Below are positions 40,942 to 49,763 of a stretch of 64,000 nucleotides of DNA, one piece after another. Under the pieces are notes generated by a model. It was not told the origin of the DNA, searched no databases, and saw only the letters and a list, made by a program, of their open reading frames with translations. The translations under genes were made by a program, and so were the position numbers. The stretch's first letter is position 1, and every line of letters starts with the position of its first letter. Origin of the DNA: DASQPR01 sp963831705 (lineage in GTDB: Bacteria > Actinomycetota > Actinomycetes > Mycobacteriales > Micromonosporaceae); the NCBI GenBank assembly GCA_963831705.1, contig CAWHRE010000010.1, forward strand, positions 744,001 through 808,000, in the 5' to 3' direction.

Positions 40942-42228
40942 ATGACCGTGACCGATCAGCCAGCATTCACCGCTGAGGTCTACCAAAACGAGTACCTGCC
41001 GGCCGGTACACAGGTAGTGGACGCCGTCGTGACGGTGACCGCAACCGCCGAGGTCGCGGTGAAGAAGACGACCGCGGCGCAGGTCATCATGATCGATTGT
41101 TCGGGTTCGATGTCCACACCGCCGACGAAGATGGCCGCGGCAAAGATGGCCACCACGACCGCCATCGATACGCTGCGCGACGGCGTCGAGTTCGCGGTGA
41201 TCGCGGGCCGCGCGACCGCCACCATGACCTATCCGTACGGGCCGGAGCTGCGCGTCGCATCGCCGCAGACTCGCGCCGAGGCGAAGCAGGCAGTGGCCGC
41301 TCTGGCCGCCGACGGCGGGACCGCGATCGGTAGCTGGCTCTACCTGGCGAACCAACTGTTCGCGCGGAGCTCGGCCGAAGTAAAGCACGCGATCATGCTG
41401 ACCGACGGCCGTGACCAGCACGAGAGCCGTCAGGATCTGCTCAATCAACTGCGTGCCTGCGAAGGCCGGTTTCTCTGCGACAGCCGTGGGATCGGCAACG
41501 ATTGGGTCGCCGACGAACTCCGCCTGGTCGCGTCCACGCTGCTCGGTTCGGCCGACGGCCTGGAGAATCCGGCCGATCTGCCGGCCGCGTTCGAAGCGAT
41601 GACGTCGGCGGCGATGGGCAAGTCGGTGGCCGACGTATCACTGCGTCTGTGGACTCCGGCCGGATCGACGATCCAGTTCGTAAAGCAGGTCTTTCCGCAG
41701 GTGGAAGACCTCACGACCCGACGCAAGCCGGTCAGCGAGCGAGTCGGCGACTATCCGACCGGCGCCTGGGGCACAGCCGAAAGCCGCGACTATCACGTGT
41801 CGATCGCGGTCCCGCCCGGCGCGCTCGGCGACGAGATGCTCGCAGCCCGCGTCAGTCTCGCGGTCGGTGGCGACGTGGTCGCACAGTCGCTCGTGCTCGC
41901 GACCTGGACCGATGACATGGCACTGTCCACAAAGATCAATGGCCGGGTCGCGCACTACACCGGTCAGGCCGAGCTGGCCGCCGCGATCCAGGAAGGATTG
42001 GCCGCACGCGACGCCGGCGACGTCGAGACCGCGACGTCGAAGCTGGGCCGGGCCGTTCAACTCGCGGCCGAATCCGGGCACGAAGATACTGCGAAGCTGC
42101 TCGGCCGCGTCGTGGACGTGGTCGACGAGAGATCCGGCACGGTTCGGCTGAAGCAGCGGGTCGCCGGTGTCGATGCCGAACTCGCCAATGTCCGGTCGGT
42201 GAAGACGATCCGCGTCAAGAAGGCGTGA
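40942..42228 (+). CDS. VWA domain protein of the PknG operon
   Basis: 428 residues. VWA domain about 45-220 with an intact MIDAS: Asp52-x-Ser54-x-Ser56 in MIDCSGSMS, Thr in GGTAIGSWL and Asp in MLTDGRDQHE. The C-terminal part includes a beta domain and helix (about 355-400, AAIQEGLAARDAGDVETATSKLGRAVQLA), similar to VWA proteins found with PP2C and FHA genes. AAAGGA precedes the ATG; the longer frame runs antisense-like through the PP2C gene. Probably a metal-dependent protein-binding scaffold. The stop overlaps the FHA gene start. Confidence 0.9.
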   Translation: MTVTDQPAFTAEVYQNEYLPAGTQVVDAVVTVTATAEVAVKKTTAAQVIMIDCSGSMSTPPTKMAAAKMATTTAIDTLRDGVEFAVIAGRATATMTYPYGPELRVASPQTRAEAKQAVAALAADGGTAIGSWLYLANQLFARSSAEVKHAIMLTDGRDQHESRQDLLNQLRACEGRFLCDSRGIGNDWVADELRLVASTLLGSADGLENPADLPAAFEAMTSAAMGKSVADVSLRLWTPAGSTIQFVKQVFPQVEDLTTRRKPVSERVGDYPTGAWGTAESRDYHVSIAVPPGALGDEMLAARVSLAVGGDVVAQSLVLATWTDDMALSTKINGRVAHYTGQAELAAAIQEGLAARDAGDVETATSKLGRAVQLAAESGHEDTAKLLGRVVDVVDERSGTVRLKQRVAGVDAELANVRSVKTIRVKKA

Positions 42229-43126
42229 TGACCATGCATGTCTGCCCGAAGGGCCACCAGTCCCAAGCCGGTGACTATTGCGACGAGTGCGGCGCGCCCA
42301 TCGCCGGCCTCAGATCAACCCCATCAACGGGTACGCCCAGCCAGCCACTTCCCACCGAAACCCCATCCGGGCAACCGTGCCCCGAGTGCGGGACGCCGCA
42401 GGGTGGCCGCTTCTGCGAGGTTTGCGGATTCGACTTCTTGATGGTGAAACTGGGCGGCACCCCCGGCTACGCGACCCCGGACACCTCCGACGCACCCGCC
42501 TCAGGTGGGGAGGTGCCGGCGCGTCAGGTACCGGCGCGTCAGGTACCGGGCCTGCCGGTATTGGGGATTCGAGCGGCGACGCGGCGGCGGCCAACTCCGA
42601 CGCGGCTTCGCGGGCCGGCGCGGAATCCGATGCGCGGCCAGACGGCGGCGCGTCAGTGCCGGATCAGCGCGGCGAGTCCACACCCGGCCTGCCGAAACGG
42701 ACTCAGCCGTCGGGCGCGCCGGCCGGTTGGGCGCTCGCCGTCGGTGCCGATGCCCCGTATCACGCACGCATGCAGGCGATGGCCGAACCAGATGCCGAGC
42801 CGATCGCGTACCCGGCGTTCGTCCCGCCTCGTCGCTTCTCGCTCAGAGGCGCGCAGGTGCTGATCGGGCGACCGAGTCGCTCGCGCGGAATCGAACCGGA
42901 AATCGACCTGTCCGGCCCACCCGCCGATCCCGCGGTATCGCACGCACACGCGATGCTGCTCGCCCAACCGGACGGATTCTGGGCCATCGTCGACCTCGAG
43001 TCGGCCAACGGTACCTACATCAACGACGAGACAACCTCGATCGAGCCGAACGTGCCCCGCCTCCTGGACGCAAACGACCGCATCTACGTAGGAGCGTGGA
43101 CCGTGATCACCCTGACCCGCGTATGA
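42228..43126 (+). pseudogene. FHA domain protein with zinc ribbons, one apparent frameshift
   Basis: Two frames join at the G4 run 42507-42510. Adding one G gives a 299-residue protein. Cys6/18/21 and Cys51/54/63/66 form zinc ribbons, then a Gly/Ala/Ser-rich linker (about 95-165), then an FHA domain (about 195-299) with LIGRPSRSRGIEPEIDLSG, AVSHAHAML and LESANGTYIND, all phosphothreonine-binding residues present. Without the correction the first frame ends at 42863 in Arg-rich nonsense. The start overlaps the VWA stop. It is the likely phosphopeptide-binding output of the PknG/PP2C pair. Confidence 0.78.
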
Positions 43127-43183
43127 GCGAGCGCTCACAGATCAGCGCCCGGCGCCGTAGAGCAACTCCCCACCACGCTCCGA

Positions 43184-43530
43184 CGATCGGAGATCTTGGC
43201 ACGTCACGGTCGGCGATCGGAAACCCGGCACGCCACACCCGGGCAATCCGAAACCCGGCACGCCACACCCGGGCAATCCGAAACCCGGCACGCCACACCC
43301 GGCCAATCCGAAACCCGGCACGCCACACCCGGGCAATCCGAAACCCGGCACCCCGCGCTCGGCCAATCCGAAACCCGGCACGCCACACCCGGGCAATCCG
43401 AAACCCGGCACCCCGCGCTCGGCGATCGGAGATCTTGGAGCGTCACGCCTGGCGATCGGAGATCTTGGAACGCGGCGATCGGAGATCGGAGATCTTGGCG
43501 CGCCACGATCGATGATCGGAGATCTTGGAA
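43184..43530. repeat. Array of 30-bp tandem repeats, two unit families
   Basis: Family B, AAACCCGGCACG + CCACACCCGGGCAATCCG, occurs seven times with exact 30-bp spacing from 43221 to 43430 (variants CCCCGCGCTC in units 5 and 7). Family A, AGATCTTGG followed by a CG-rich half and CGATCGG, flanks it once on the left (43191) and four times on the right (43430, 43460, 43490, 43520). The two families share the same plan. Open frames here in all directions only reflect a 30-bp period; this is not coding and has no spacers, so not CRISPR. Confidence 0.9.
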
Positions 43531-43597
43531 CGGATGGCAGGCCAGTGTCGTGATCATGGAGATTTGAGAGCTACCCGATTCCAAGATCTGCGATCGG
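43520..43597. terminator. Inverted copy of the repeat end, possible terminator
   Basis: AGATCTTGGAA (43520-43530) pairs with TTCCAAGATCT (43579-43589). The inverted copy runs on as GCGATCGG to 43597, directly abutting the stop codon of the minus-strand gene at 43598. It could form a terminator between convergent genes. Confidence 0.45.
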
Positions 43598-44704
43598 TCA
43601 GGATTTCGGCGGGGCTGTCGGATCATCCGGCGGCGGTGACGGCGGCGGAGACGTCGGGGTTGACGGCGGAGCTGATGGATATGCGTTCGGCGGTAGATCG
43701 CCGCCGGGCGACGTTTCTCCGTTGGGCGGTACATCGCTGCCGGGCTCGTAGCCAGTGGGACCACCGGGCTGGCCGTAACCGCCAGGCTGCTCGTACCCAC
43801 TCGGCGTGCCGGGCTGACCGTAACCGCCCGGCTGCTCGTACCCACTCGGCGTGCCGGGCTGACCGTAACCGCCAGGCTGCTCGTACCCACCGGGGGTGCC
43901 GGGCTGACCGTAACCGCCAGGCTGCTCGTACCCACCGGGGGTGCCGGGCTGACCGTAACCGCTCGGCGGACCGTAACCCTGCTGACCGTAGTTCGGTGGC
44001 TGGTACGCCGGCGGATAGCCGCCCTGCGGGTAGCTGGCCGGGTACGGATTCGCGGTCGCCGGGACCGCACGCCGAGTCCGGATGCCCCAAATCAGGATCG
44101 CCAGACCGCCGAGCGCCACGATGACCCCGAAGATCAGGCCACCAATGCCCAGCTTGCCGAGGATCGGCGCATCAATACCCAGGCGGGTCTCGGCTTGGAA
44201 TCCGGGCGAGCCGTCGGCGTTCATCAGGACGGCCTCGTAGTCGCCGCTCGCAATCTTCCACGACAGCGCCGGGTCAGCACCGGTCGCCTTCGCCACCCAG
44301 AACGCTTGGTCACCAGGTGCGGCGGGCTGCTGCGTACCGGCAACCACGCTCGACGTGATCTTGAAGGGGCTGAAATCGATGCCGGTGACCTGTTGGTACG
44401 GCGAGCCGGCCAGGTACGCCTGCACCTGCGACGTCGGGCCGACGCCGAAGAACAGCGGCTTCGTGCTGTTGCGCGCATCGACCTTGAGAGTGATGTTCCC
44501 AGACACCGTCGTGTCCTGCGAGTTCTCGATCTTGGCGGGATCGGATACGTAACCGACCGTCGGCGTGGAGATCGACTCGTAGTCGCTCTTGAACGATCCG
44601 GATGTCCCGCCGACACCGAGGAAGATCCCGCCGAAGCAGATCGACGCGATGCCGCACAGCCCGAGCAGGCAGCCCAGGATGATCAGGATGACTTTCTTCG
44701 CCAT
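43598..44704 (-). CDS. Membrane protein with Gly/Tyr/Pro repeat tail
   Basis: 368 residues. TM1 about 4-29 (VILIILGCLLGLCGIASICFGGIFLG), an extracytoplasmic domain about 32-185 (SQDTTVSGNITLKVDARN, AFWVAKATGADPALSW), and TM2 about 187-208. The cytoplasmic or wall-side tail is a low-complexity domain with four exact-length repeats of GYGQPGTP[GS]GYEQPG plus a partial fifth, encoded by 45-bp DNA repeats at about 43745-43965, then a Pro-rich end. AGGAGG precedes the ATG. Not recognised; similar tails occur in actinobacterial envelope proteins. Confidence 0.83.
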   Translation of the reverse strand: MAKKVILIILGCLLGLCGIASICFGGIFLGVGGTSGSFKSDYESISTPTVGYVSDPAKIENSQDTTVSGNITLKVDARNSTKPLFFGVGPTSQVQAYLAGSPYQQVTGIDFSPFKITSSVVAGTQQPAAPGDQAFWVAKATGADPALSWKIASGDYEAVLMNADGSPGFQAETRLGIDAPILGKLGIGGLIFGVIVALGGLAILIWGIRTRRAVPATANPYPASYPQGGYPPAYQPPNYGQQGYGPPSGYGQPGTPGGYEQPGGYGQPGTPGGYEQPGGYGQPGTPSGYEQPGGYGQPGTPSGYEQPGGYGQPGGPTGYEPGSDVPPNGETSPGGDLPPNAYPSAPPSTPTSPPPSPPPDDPTAPPKS

Positions 44705-44857
44705 GATCGCCGCTCCTCCTTGGCCTTTATAGATGAAGCCGACTGGGCCAGCGTGAGCGAAGGCTCGTCCGGATCAGTATGACGCAAAACGGACGACTGC
44801 CGTTACATCCGGACGACGACGTTCTGGCTGTCCGTCGACATCATCGCTTTTATGCGT

Positions 44858-44884
44858 TTGGTACCTATTCATTCGGTTGGTACC
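44858..44884. promoter_or_regulatory. TTGGTACC direct repeat upstream of ABC operon
   Basis: Two copies of TTGGTACC (44858, 44877), 19 bp apart, in an AT-richer stretch 84 bp before the ATPase start. Spacing near two helical turns suggests a regulator site. Confidence 0.35.
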
Positions 44885-44967
44885 CCAAAACTGCATGACA
44901 GATGTAATACCGACGAAGTGATCCACGTGTCTGGTAGACGTCACACCCGCACGGCACCATCTACGCC

Positions 44968-45891
44968 ATGACAGAAAGCTTCGCACCCCTCGCGGTCGAC
45001 TTGCAGGGCGTCACGAAACGCTTCGGGCCGGTCACCGCCGTAGACAATCTGACGCTGCAGATCGAGCCCGGCGAAATCGTCGCGTTCCTCGGTCCGAACG
45101 GCGCCGGCAAAACGTCGACCGTCGATATGCTGCTCGGCCTCTCCCGGCCGAACGCCGGGACGGTCGCGGTTTACGGACGCAAGCCCACCGACGCCGTCGC
45201 GCGCGGTGAGATCTCGGCCGTCATGCAGACCGGTGGCCTGCTCAAAGACCTCACGATCGAGGAGACGGTACGCCTCACCGCGACCCTGTTCCCGCACGCG
45301 CGCCCGGTCGCCGAGGTGCTCGACCGCGCTGGAATCAGCGACATCGGCAGCCGGATGGTCGGCAAATGCTCCGGTGGCCAGCAGCAACGACTGCGATTCG
45401 CGCTCGCGCTGCTCGCCGATCCGCTGCTGATGGTGCTGGACGAGCCGACCGCGGGCATGGACGTGGAAGGGCGCCGGGATTTCTGGAACGCGATCCGCCA
45501 TGACGCCGAGCGCGGCCGTACCGTCATGTTCGCGACGCACTACCTCGACGAGGCTGACGCGTACGCGGACCGGATCGTGCTGATCCGCCAGGGCCGCATT
45601 GTTGCCGACGGCACCACGTCCGAGATCAAGGCGATGGCCAGCGGCCGGAGCGTACGGGCGACGCTCGCCGACGCCGACCGAACCGCTCTCGCCGCCCTTC
45701 CCGACGTGGAAGACGTGGAACTTCGCGGCGACTCCGTCATCATCCGCGCGCGCGATTCCGACGCCGTCGCCCGGTACCTGCTGAACCACACCAGCGCACG
45801 GGATCTGGAGATCACGGCGCACAACCTCGAAGACGCGTTCATCGCCCTGACCGGCGACGACGCCCCCGTACCGGCTGGGAGCCTGCAATGA
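44968..45891 (+). CDS. ABC transporter ATP-binding protein (DrrA-like)
   Basis: 307 residues. Walker A GPNGAGKTS near 42, Q-loop region MQTGGLLKD, signature CSGGQQQRLRFA, Walker B LLMVLDEPTAG and switch His in ATHYLDEAD. The C-terminal 70 residues (after ADGTTSEIKAM) are the accessory domain of DrrA/antibiotic-type exporters. It powers the permease encoded next, with a 4-bp overlap. No ribosome binding site is obvious; the transcript may be leaderless. Confidence 0.95.
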   Translation: MTESFAPLAVDLQGVTKRFGPVTAVDNLTLQIEPGEIVAFLGPNGAGKTSTVDMLLGLSRPNAGTVAVYGRKPTDAVARGEISAVMQTGGLLKDLTIEETVRLTATLFPHARPVAEVLDRAGISDIGSRMVGKCSGGQQQRLRFALALLADPLLMVLDEPTAGMDVEGRRDFWNAIRHDAERGRTVMFATHYLDEADAYADRIVLIRQGRIVADGTTSEIKAMASGRSVRATLADADRTALAALPDVEDVELRGDSVIIRARDSDAVARYLLNHTSARDLEITAHNLEDAFIALTGDDAPVPAGSLQ

Positions 45892-46661
45892 CCACGACCG
45901 CCCTTCCCGAACGTTCCGCCCCGCCGTTGGGCGGCTTCAACCTGACGTTCCTGGGCCTGGAAGTCCGCCGGGTCCTGCGGAACCGTCGCACGCTCATCTT
46001 CATGGTGCTGATGCCGGTGATCTTCTACCTGATCTTCGGAAGCAGCGCGGGCGCCGTGACCGGAATGTCGATCACGGTCAAGCAGTACGAGATGGTCAGC
46101 CTGGCGCTCTACGGCTCGATGACCGCCTGTACGAGCGGCGGCTCGATGGTCGCGGTCGAGCGCGCGCTCGGTTGGAGCCGGCAACTTCGGCTTACGCCGC
46201 TGCGGCCTCCGGCGTACATCGCGATCAAGATTCTGGTCGCGTTGGTGCTCGGCATCATCCCGGTGATCCTGCTCTTCGCGCTCGGTGCGATCCGCGGCGT
46301 ACACATGGCGGCCCACATCTGGATCCTGTCCGGCCTCGCGATCTGGTTCGGCTCGCTGGTCTTCGCCGCGCTCGGCCTCTTCGTCGGATACCTGCTGCCG
46401 TCCGAGAACGTAATGCAGCTGCTCGGCCCCGTACTCGCGATTCTGGCGATCTTCGGTGGCGTGTTCTTCCCGGTCAGCATCATGGGCCACACGATCGAGA
46501 CGATCGCGAAGTTCACGCCCGTGTACGGCGTGGCCGAACTCGCCCGCTCTCCCCTGACCGGCAACTTCGAGTGGTCCAGCGTCGCGAACATCCTGGTCTG
46601 GCTGGCGCTCTTCGCGTTCGGCGCGGCCCTGGTCTTCCGCCGGGACACTTCGCGCGTCTAG
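45888..46661 (+). CDS. ABC-2 type transporter permease
   Basis: 257 residues with about six hydrophobic segments: LIFMVLMPVIFYLIFGSS, MVSLALYGSMTACTSGGSMVAVE, ILVALVLGIIPVILLFALGAI, IWFGSLVFAALGLFVGYLLP, LLGPVLAILAIFGGVFFPV and a last one near the C-terminus. The ABC-2 signature ERALGWSRQLRLTPL is present. Forms the membrane part of an efflux pump with the upstream ATPase; substrate unknown. A 34-bp palindromic terminator follows. Confidence 0.93.
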   Translation: MTTTALPERSAPPLGGFNLTFLGLEVRRVLRNRRTLIFMVLMPVIFYLIFGSSAGAVTGMSITVKQYEMVSLALYGSMTACTSGGSMVAVERALGWSRQLRLTPLRPPAYIAIKILVALVLGIIPVILLFALGAIRGVHMAAHIWILSGLAIWFGSLVFAALGLFVGYLLPSENVMQLLGPVLAILAIFGGVFFPVSIMGHTIETIAKFTPVYGVAELARSPLTGNFEWSSVANILVWLALFAFGAALVFRRDTSRV

Positions 46662-46678
46662 CACACCCAACCAGCCCG

Positions 46679-46712
46679 AAGTTGATCCTGGAGTTAACTC
46701 CAGGATCAACTT
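46679..46712 (+). terminator. Perfect palindromic terminator of the ABC operon
   Basis: 34 bp fully self-complementary, AAGTTGATCCTGGAG then its reverse complement around TTAA, followed by TGTTCTGG after TT. Starts 18 bp after the permease stop. Confidence 0.8.
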
Positions 46713-46749
46713 TGTTCTGGGCGGCGGCCGGTAGGGGCAGAATGGCGGT

Positions 46750-48339
46750 ATGAGTGTCGGCAGCCGGATCGTGTCCCGCCTCTTCGACCTTCCGGCGCCG
46801 GTCACGCGCGACGTACGCCCGCAGGCCGACCTGATCGTCCGTACGCGCGACGGCGTCAACCTGATGACGAACCACTACGAGCCGCTTCTTGGCAAGGCAC
46901 CGACGATCCTGATCCGGTCCCCGTACGGGCGGAGTGGCCTCGTCGGGCTCGTCAGCGGGCGCGTCCTGGCCGAACACGGGTTCCACGTGATCATGCAGAG
47001 TTGCCGTGGCACGTTCGGTTCCGGCGGCACGTTCGAACCGATGCGGTACGAGCGCGAGGACGGCCTCGACACGATCGCGTGGATCAAGGAGCAGCCCTGG
47101 TTCGACGGGACGCTGTTCACGTACGGGCCGAGTTACGTCGGATTCACGCAGTGGGCGATCGCGGATGCACCCGAGGTCTCCGGGGCGGTGACCGTCGTGA
47201 CGTCCTCGACGTTCCGCGATCCGACGTACGCGGGCGGGGCATTTTCGCTGGACACGGTGCTGAACTGGGCCACGCTGATCGGCAACCAGGCGAGCGGGTC
47301 GATGCTGCGTTTTCTCCTCAAGCAAGCGAACGCCGAGCGGAAGCTCAGCCGGGCGTGGAATCACGTACCGCTTCGGGAAGCCGACGAGATCGCGCTGGGT
47401 CACGAGGTGCCGTTCTTCCGCGAATGGCTCGCGAACGGCGACGACGACGCCTACTGGAGCCCACGCAGCCACGATCATCGTCTCCCGTCCGTGACGGCAC
47501 CGATCTGCATGGTCGGCGGCTGGTATGACATCTTCCTGCCCTGGCAACTGGCCGACTACGCGCGCCTGCGAGCAGCGGGCGCCCGCCCTCGGCTGGTGAT
47601 CGGAGCCTGGACGCACGTATCCCGCGAACTTCTGGCGCGATCGATGCGCGAGGGCATCGACTGGTTCCGGACCGCCGCCCAACCCGATCGGGCCACCGCG
47701 CGAGTCGAGCTGTACGTCGGCGGAGCCGACGAATGGCGTACGTACGAGGATTGGCCGCCGGCTGCGCGTACTCAGGAGTGGTTCTTCGGCCCGCAGCGCT
47801 CGTTGTCCCCTACCGGAACGGACATCGGAGAGATCGGCCGCTTCCGTTTCGATCCCGCCGACCCCACACCGTCGCCGGGCGGGCCGCTGCTGACCGAGGA
47901 CGCCGGCAAGGTCGACAACTCGGCCGTCGAGGCGCGTGACGACGTGCTCGTCTATACCAGCGATGTGCTGACCGAGGACCTCGAAGCAATCGGCCCGGTC
48001 ATGGCGGAGTTCCGGCTGGCCAGCTCGTCACCGTACTTCGACATCTTCGTCCGGCTCTGCGACGTCACGCCGGATGGGCGGTCGGAGAACGTCTGCGATG
48101 GTCTGACGCGGGTTGGTGGCGAAGAGTCAGAGGAAAACGTGGTGCAGGTGGAGCTGTGGCCCACTGCCTACCGATGGAAGGCCGGCCACCGGATCCGCGT
48201 GCAGATCGCGGGCGCCGCGCATCCTCGCTACGCGCGCAATCCAGGCACCGGCGAGCCACTGGGTGCCGGCACCGAAATGCGCACGGTTGAGCACGCCGTG
48301 CTCTCGCCGTCGTTCATCCGCCTGCCGCGACCGGCCTAG
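46750..48339 (+). CDS. CocE/NonD family hydrolase (S15-like)
   Basis: 529 residues. Alpha/beta hydrolase of the Xaa-Pro dipeptidyl-peptidase/cocaine esterase group. N-terminal RTRDGVNLMTNHYEP and SPYGRSG; nucleophile Ser in TYGPSYVGFTQWA (GxSxxG); acid/His region GWYDIFLPWQLADYA and IGAWTHVS. The C-terminal jelly-roll domain includes LVYTSDVLTEDLEAIGPVMAE and GHRIRVQIAGAAHPRYARN. Cytosolic, no signal peptide. It hydrolyses esters or amides; the substrate cannot be read from sequence. It follows the ABC terminator, so it has its own promoter. Confidence 0.94.
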   Translation: MSVGSRIVSRLFDLPAPVTRDVRPQADLIVRTRDGVNLMTNHYEPLLGKAPTILIRSPYGRSGLVGLVSGRVLAEHGFHVIMQSCRGTFGSGGTFEPMRYEREDGLDTIAWIKEQPWFDGTLFTYGPSYVGFTQWAIADAPEVSGAVTVVTSSTFRDPTYAGGAFSLDTVLNWATLIGNQASGSMLRFLLKQANAERKLSRAWNHVPLREADEIALGHEVPFFREWLANGDDDAYWSPRSHDHRLPSVTAPICMVGGWYDIFLPWQLADYARLRAAGARPRLVIGAWTHVSRELLARSMREGIDWFRTAAQPDRATARVELYVGGADEWRTYEDWPPAARTQEWFFGPQRSLSPTGTDIGEIGRFRFDPADPTPSPGGPLLTEDAGKVDNSAVEARDDVLVYTSDVLTEDLEAIGPVMAEFRLASSSPYFDIFVRLCDVTPDGRSENVCDGLTRVGGEESEENVVQVELWPTAYRWKAGHRIRVQIAGAAHPRYARNPGTGEPLGAGTEMRTVEHAVLSPSFIRLPRPA

Positions 48340-48357
48340 TTCAAGGCCAGACGCGGG

Positions 48358-48639
48358 CTAGAGCAGCGTGAACGACGTCGGCGAGCCGGCCGTGTGCACT
48401 CGACGTACGCGGGGCTCAGGCCGGACCACCGCACGCGGAATCCACTCGTCTTCCAGCGTCCAGCAGGCGTCCCAGAATTCGGTTTCGTCAGCACCGTCGC
48501 GCTCGTCGAGTGCCTCGACGGCAGAGATGCCGTCAGCGGCCGCGACAGTTGAGCCGACCACGGGAACGACGGCCGGCAGGCCGTCGAGTGACGCGGACGC
48601 AACCTTGGCGCCCGCAAAAACCGGGAGGGATGGCTCCAT
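48358..48639 (-). CDS. Small hypothetical protein
   Basis: 93 residues from the ATG at 48639 (GGAG 9 nt upstream); a GTG at 48657 would add six. Mixed sequence with an acidic middle (ALDERDGADETEFWDACWTLEDEW) and basic end (PEPRVRRVHTAG). No family recognised. An overlapping frame on the other strand is of similar length, but the minus-strand one has better codon use and a ribosome binding site. Confidence 0.45.
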   Translation of the reverse strand: MEPSLPVFAGAKVASASLDGLPAVVPVVGSTVAAADGISAVEALDERDGADETEFWDACWTLEDEWIPRAVVRPEPRVRRVHTAGSPTSFTLL

Positions 48640-48824
48640 TCCAATATGCTCCGTCACGTCGTGGTAATTCGCACATGCGAGGTCTCACACTTACTGCAAC
48701 GGTTACCCGATTTTCACACCTACGAAACATTCAGCCACAGATGGGCTGACCAGTTCATACGCTCGCAACACCGCCAACCTGAACGATGACTTAGTAAAAC
48801 ACGATCACACGCGAAAATGGCACA

Positions 48825-49754
48825 CTATGGGCTATCTCGGCTGGGCTGCGGCCGCCGAGCGAACGCGACGCCGACGAGACAGAGCACGCCGCCGAGGTAT
48901 GCGAAGGCAACCGGCGTCTCGCCGAGGAACGCCCAGCCCATCAAGATCGCGATCGGCGGCACCAGATAGGTCGTCACGCCCAGCCGTCCGGCGCTGGTAC
49001 GCGCGAGCGCGTAGGCCCATGTGGTGAACGCGAGCGCGGTTGGGAAAACGCCGAGGTAGATGAGCAGCCAGATGGTCGACGCGCTCGCCCGGCCGAGCTG
49101 GTCGACCAGCTGACCGGCGAACGGCAGGCAGACGATCGCGCCGATCGAGCACGCGAGCCACGTGACACGCAGCGCCGAAACGTCCGCGAGCAGCGGTTTC
49201 TGCGAGACCACGCCGATTGCGTACGCGATCGCGGCCACCAGGCAGAGCGCGACGCCCCACGTGTCGGTGGTGTGCTCGTGCGACGTCGCCACCCCGATGA
49301 TCACTACGCCGACGAACGCGATGATCGCGCCGGCCACGAACGTCGAGCCGAACCGCTCCCCCAGCGTCAACCCGGCGAGGATCGCGATCAGAATCGGGCC
49401 GATGTTCACCAGCATCGCCGCCGTACCCGCATCGATTCGCTGCTCGGCGGCGTTCAGCGCGACGTTGTACAGCCCGAACCAGAGCACGCCGACGGTGGCC
49501 AGGCGAAGCCAGGCGCGCCCAACCGGCCACGGGCTCGCACTGTTCGGCCGAGGGTCGCGACCGCCGCGAATCAGCACAAACGCACCGAGCACCACGCTGC
49601 CGACCAGCAACCGCCCGAGAGACAGCGCGCCCGGCGACAGCTGCCGCCCGACGTGCCGGATCGCGACGAACGCGGATGCCCAGAACAGGACGGTGACACC
49701 GACGGCGAGAAGCGGAGCGATTGCGGGACGGGGTTTTGCGTCGATGGTCTGCAC
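48825..49754 (-). CDS. EamA family (DMT superfamily) transporter
   Basis: 309 residues with ten hydrophobic segments in two five-helix EamA repeats: first LLAVGVTVLFWASAFVAIRHVG to AGAIIAFVGVVIIGV, second GVALCLVAAIAYAIGVVSQKPLL to LGGVLCLVGVAFA. The GERFG and GETPVAFAYLGG motifs close the repeats. Exports metabolites or amino acids in family members. No neighbouring regulator; monocistronic. Confidence 0.93.
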   Translation of the reverse strand: MQTIDAKPRPAIAPLLAVGVTVLFWASAFVAIRHVGRQLSPGALSLGRLLVGSVVLGAFVLIRGGRDPRPNSASPWPVGRAWLRLATVGVLWFGLYNVALNAAEQRIDAGTAAMLVNIGPILIAILAGLTLGERFGSTFVAGAIIAFVGVVIIGVATSHEHTTDTWGVALCLVAAIAYAIGVVSQKPLLADVSALRVTWLACSIGAIVCLPFAGQLVDQLGRASASTIWLLIYLGVFPTALAFTTWAYALARTSAGRLGVTTYLVPPIAILMGWAFLGETPVAFAYLGGVLCLVGVAFARRPQPSRDSP

Positions 49755-49763
49755 ACGCGGACC

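Noticed and set aside
43184..43530. CRISPR array
   Set aside because: Units are contiguous with a 30-bp period and no unique spacers, and no cas genes are present.
43107..43567. Repeat-rich small proteins on both strands
   Set aside because: Frames are open in several directions only because the repeat length is divisible by three and lacks stops; no start signals.
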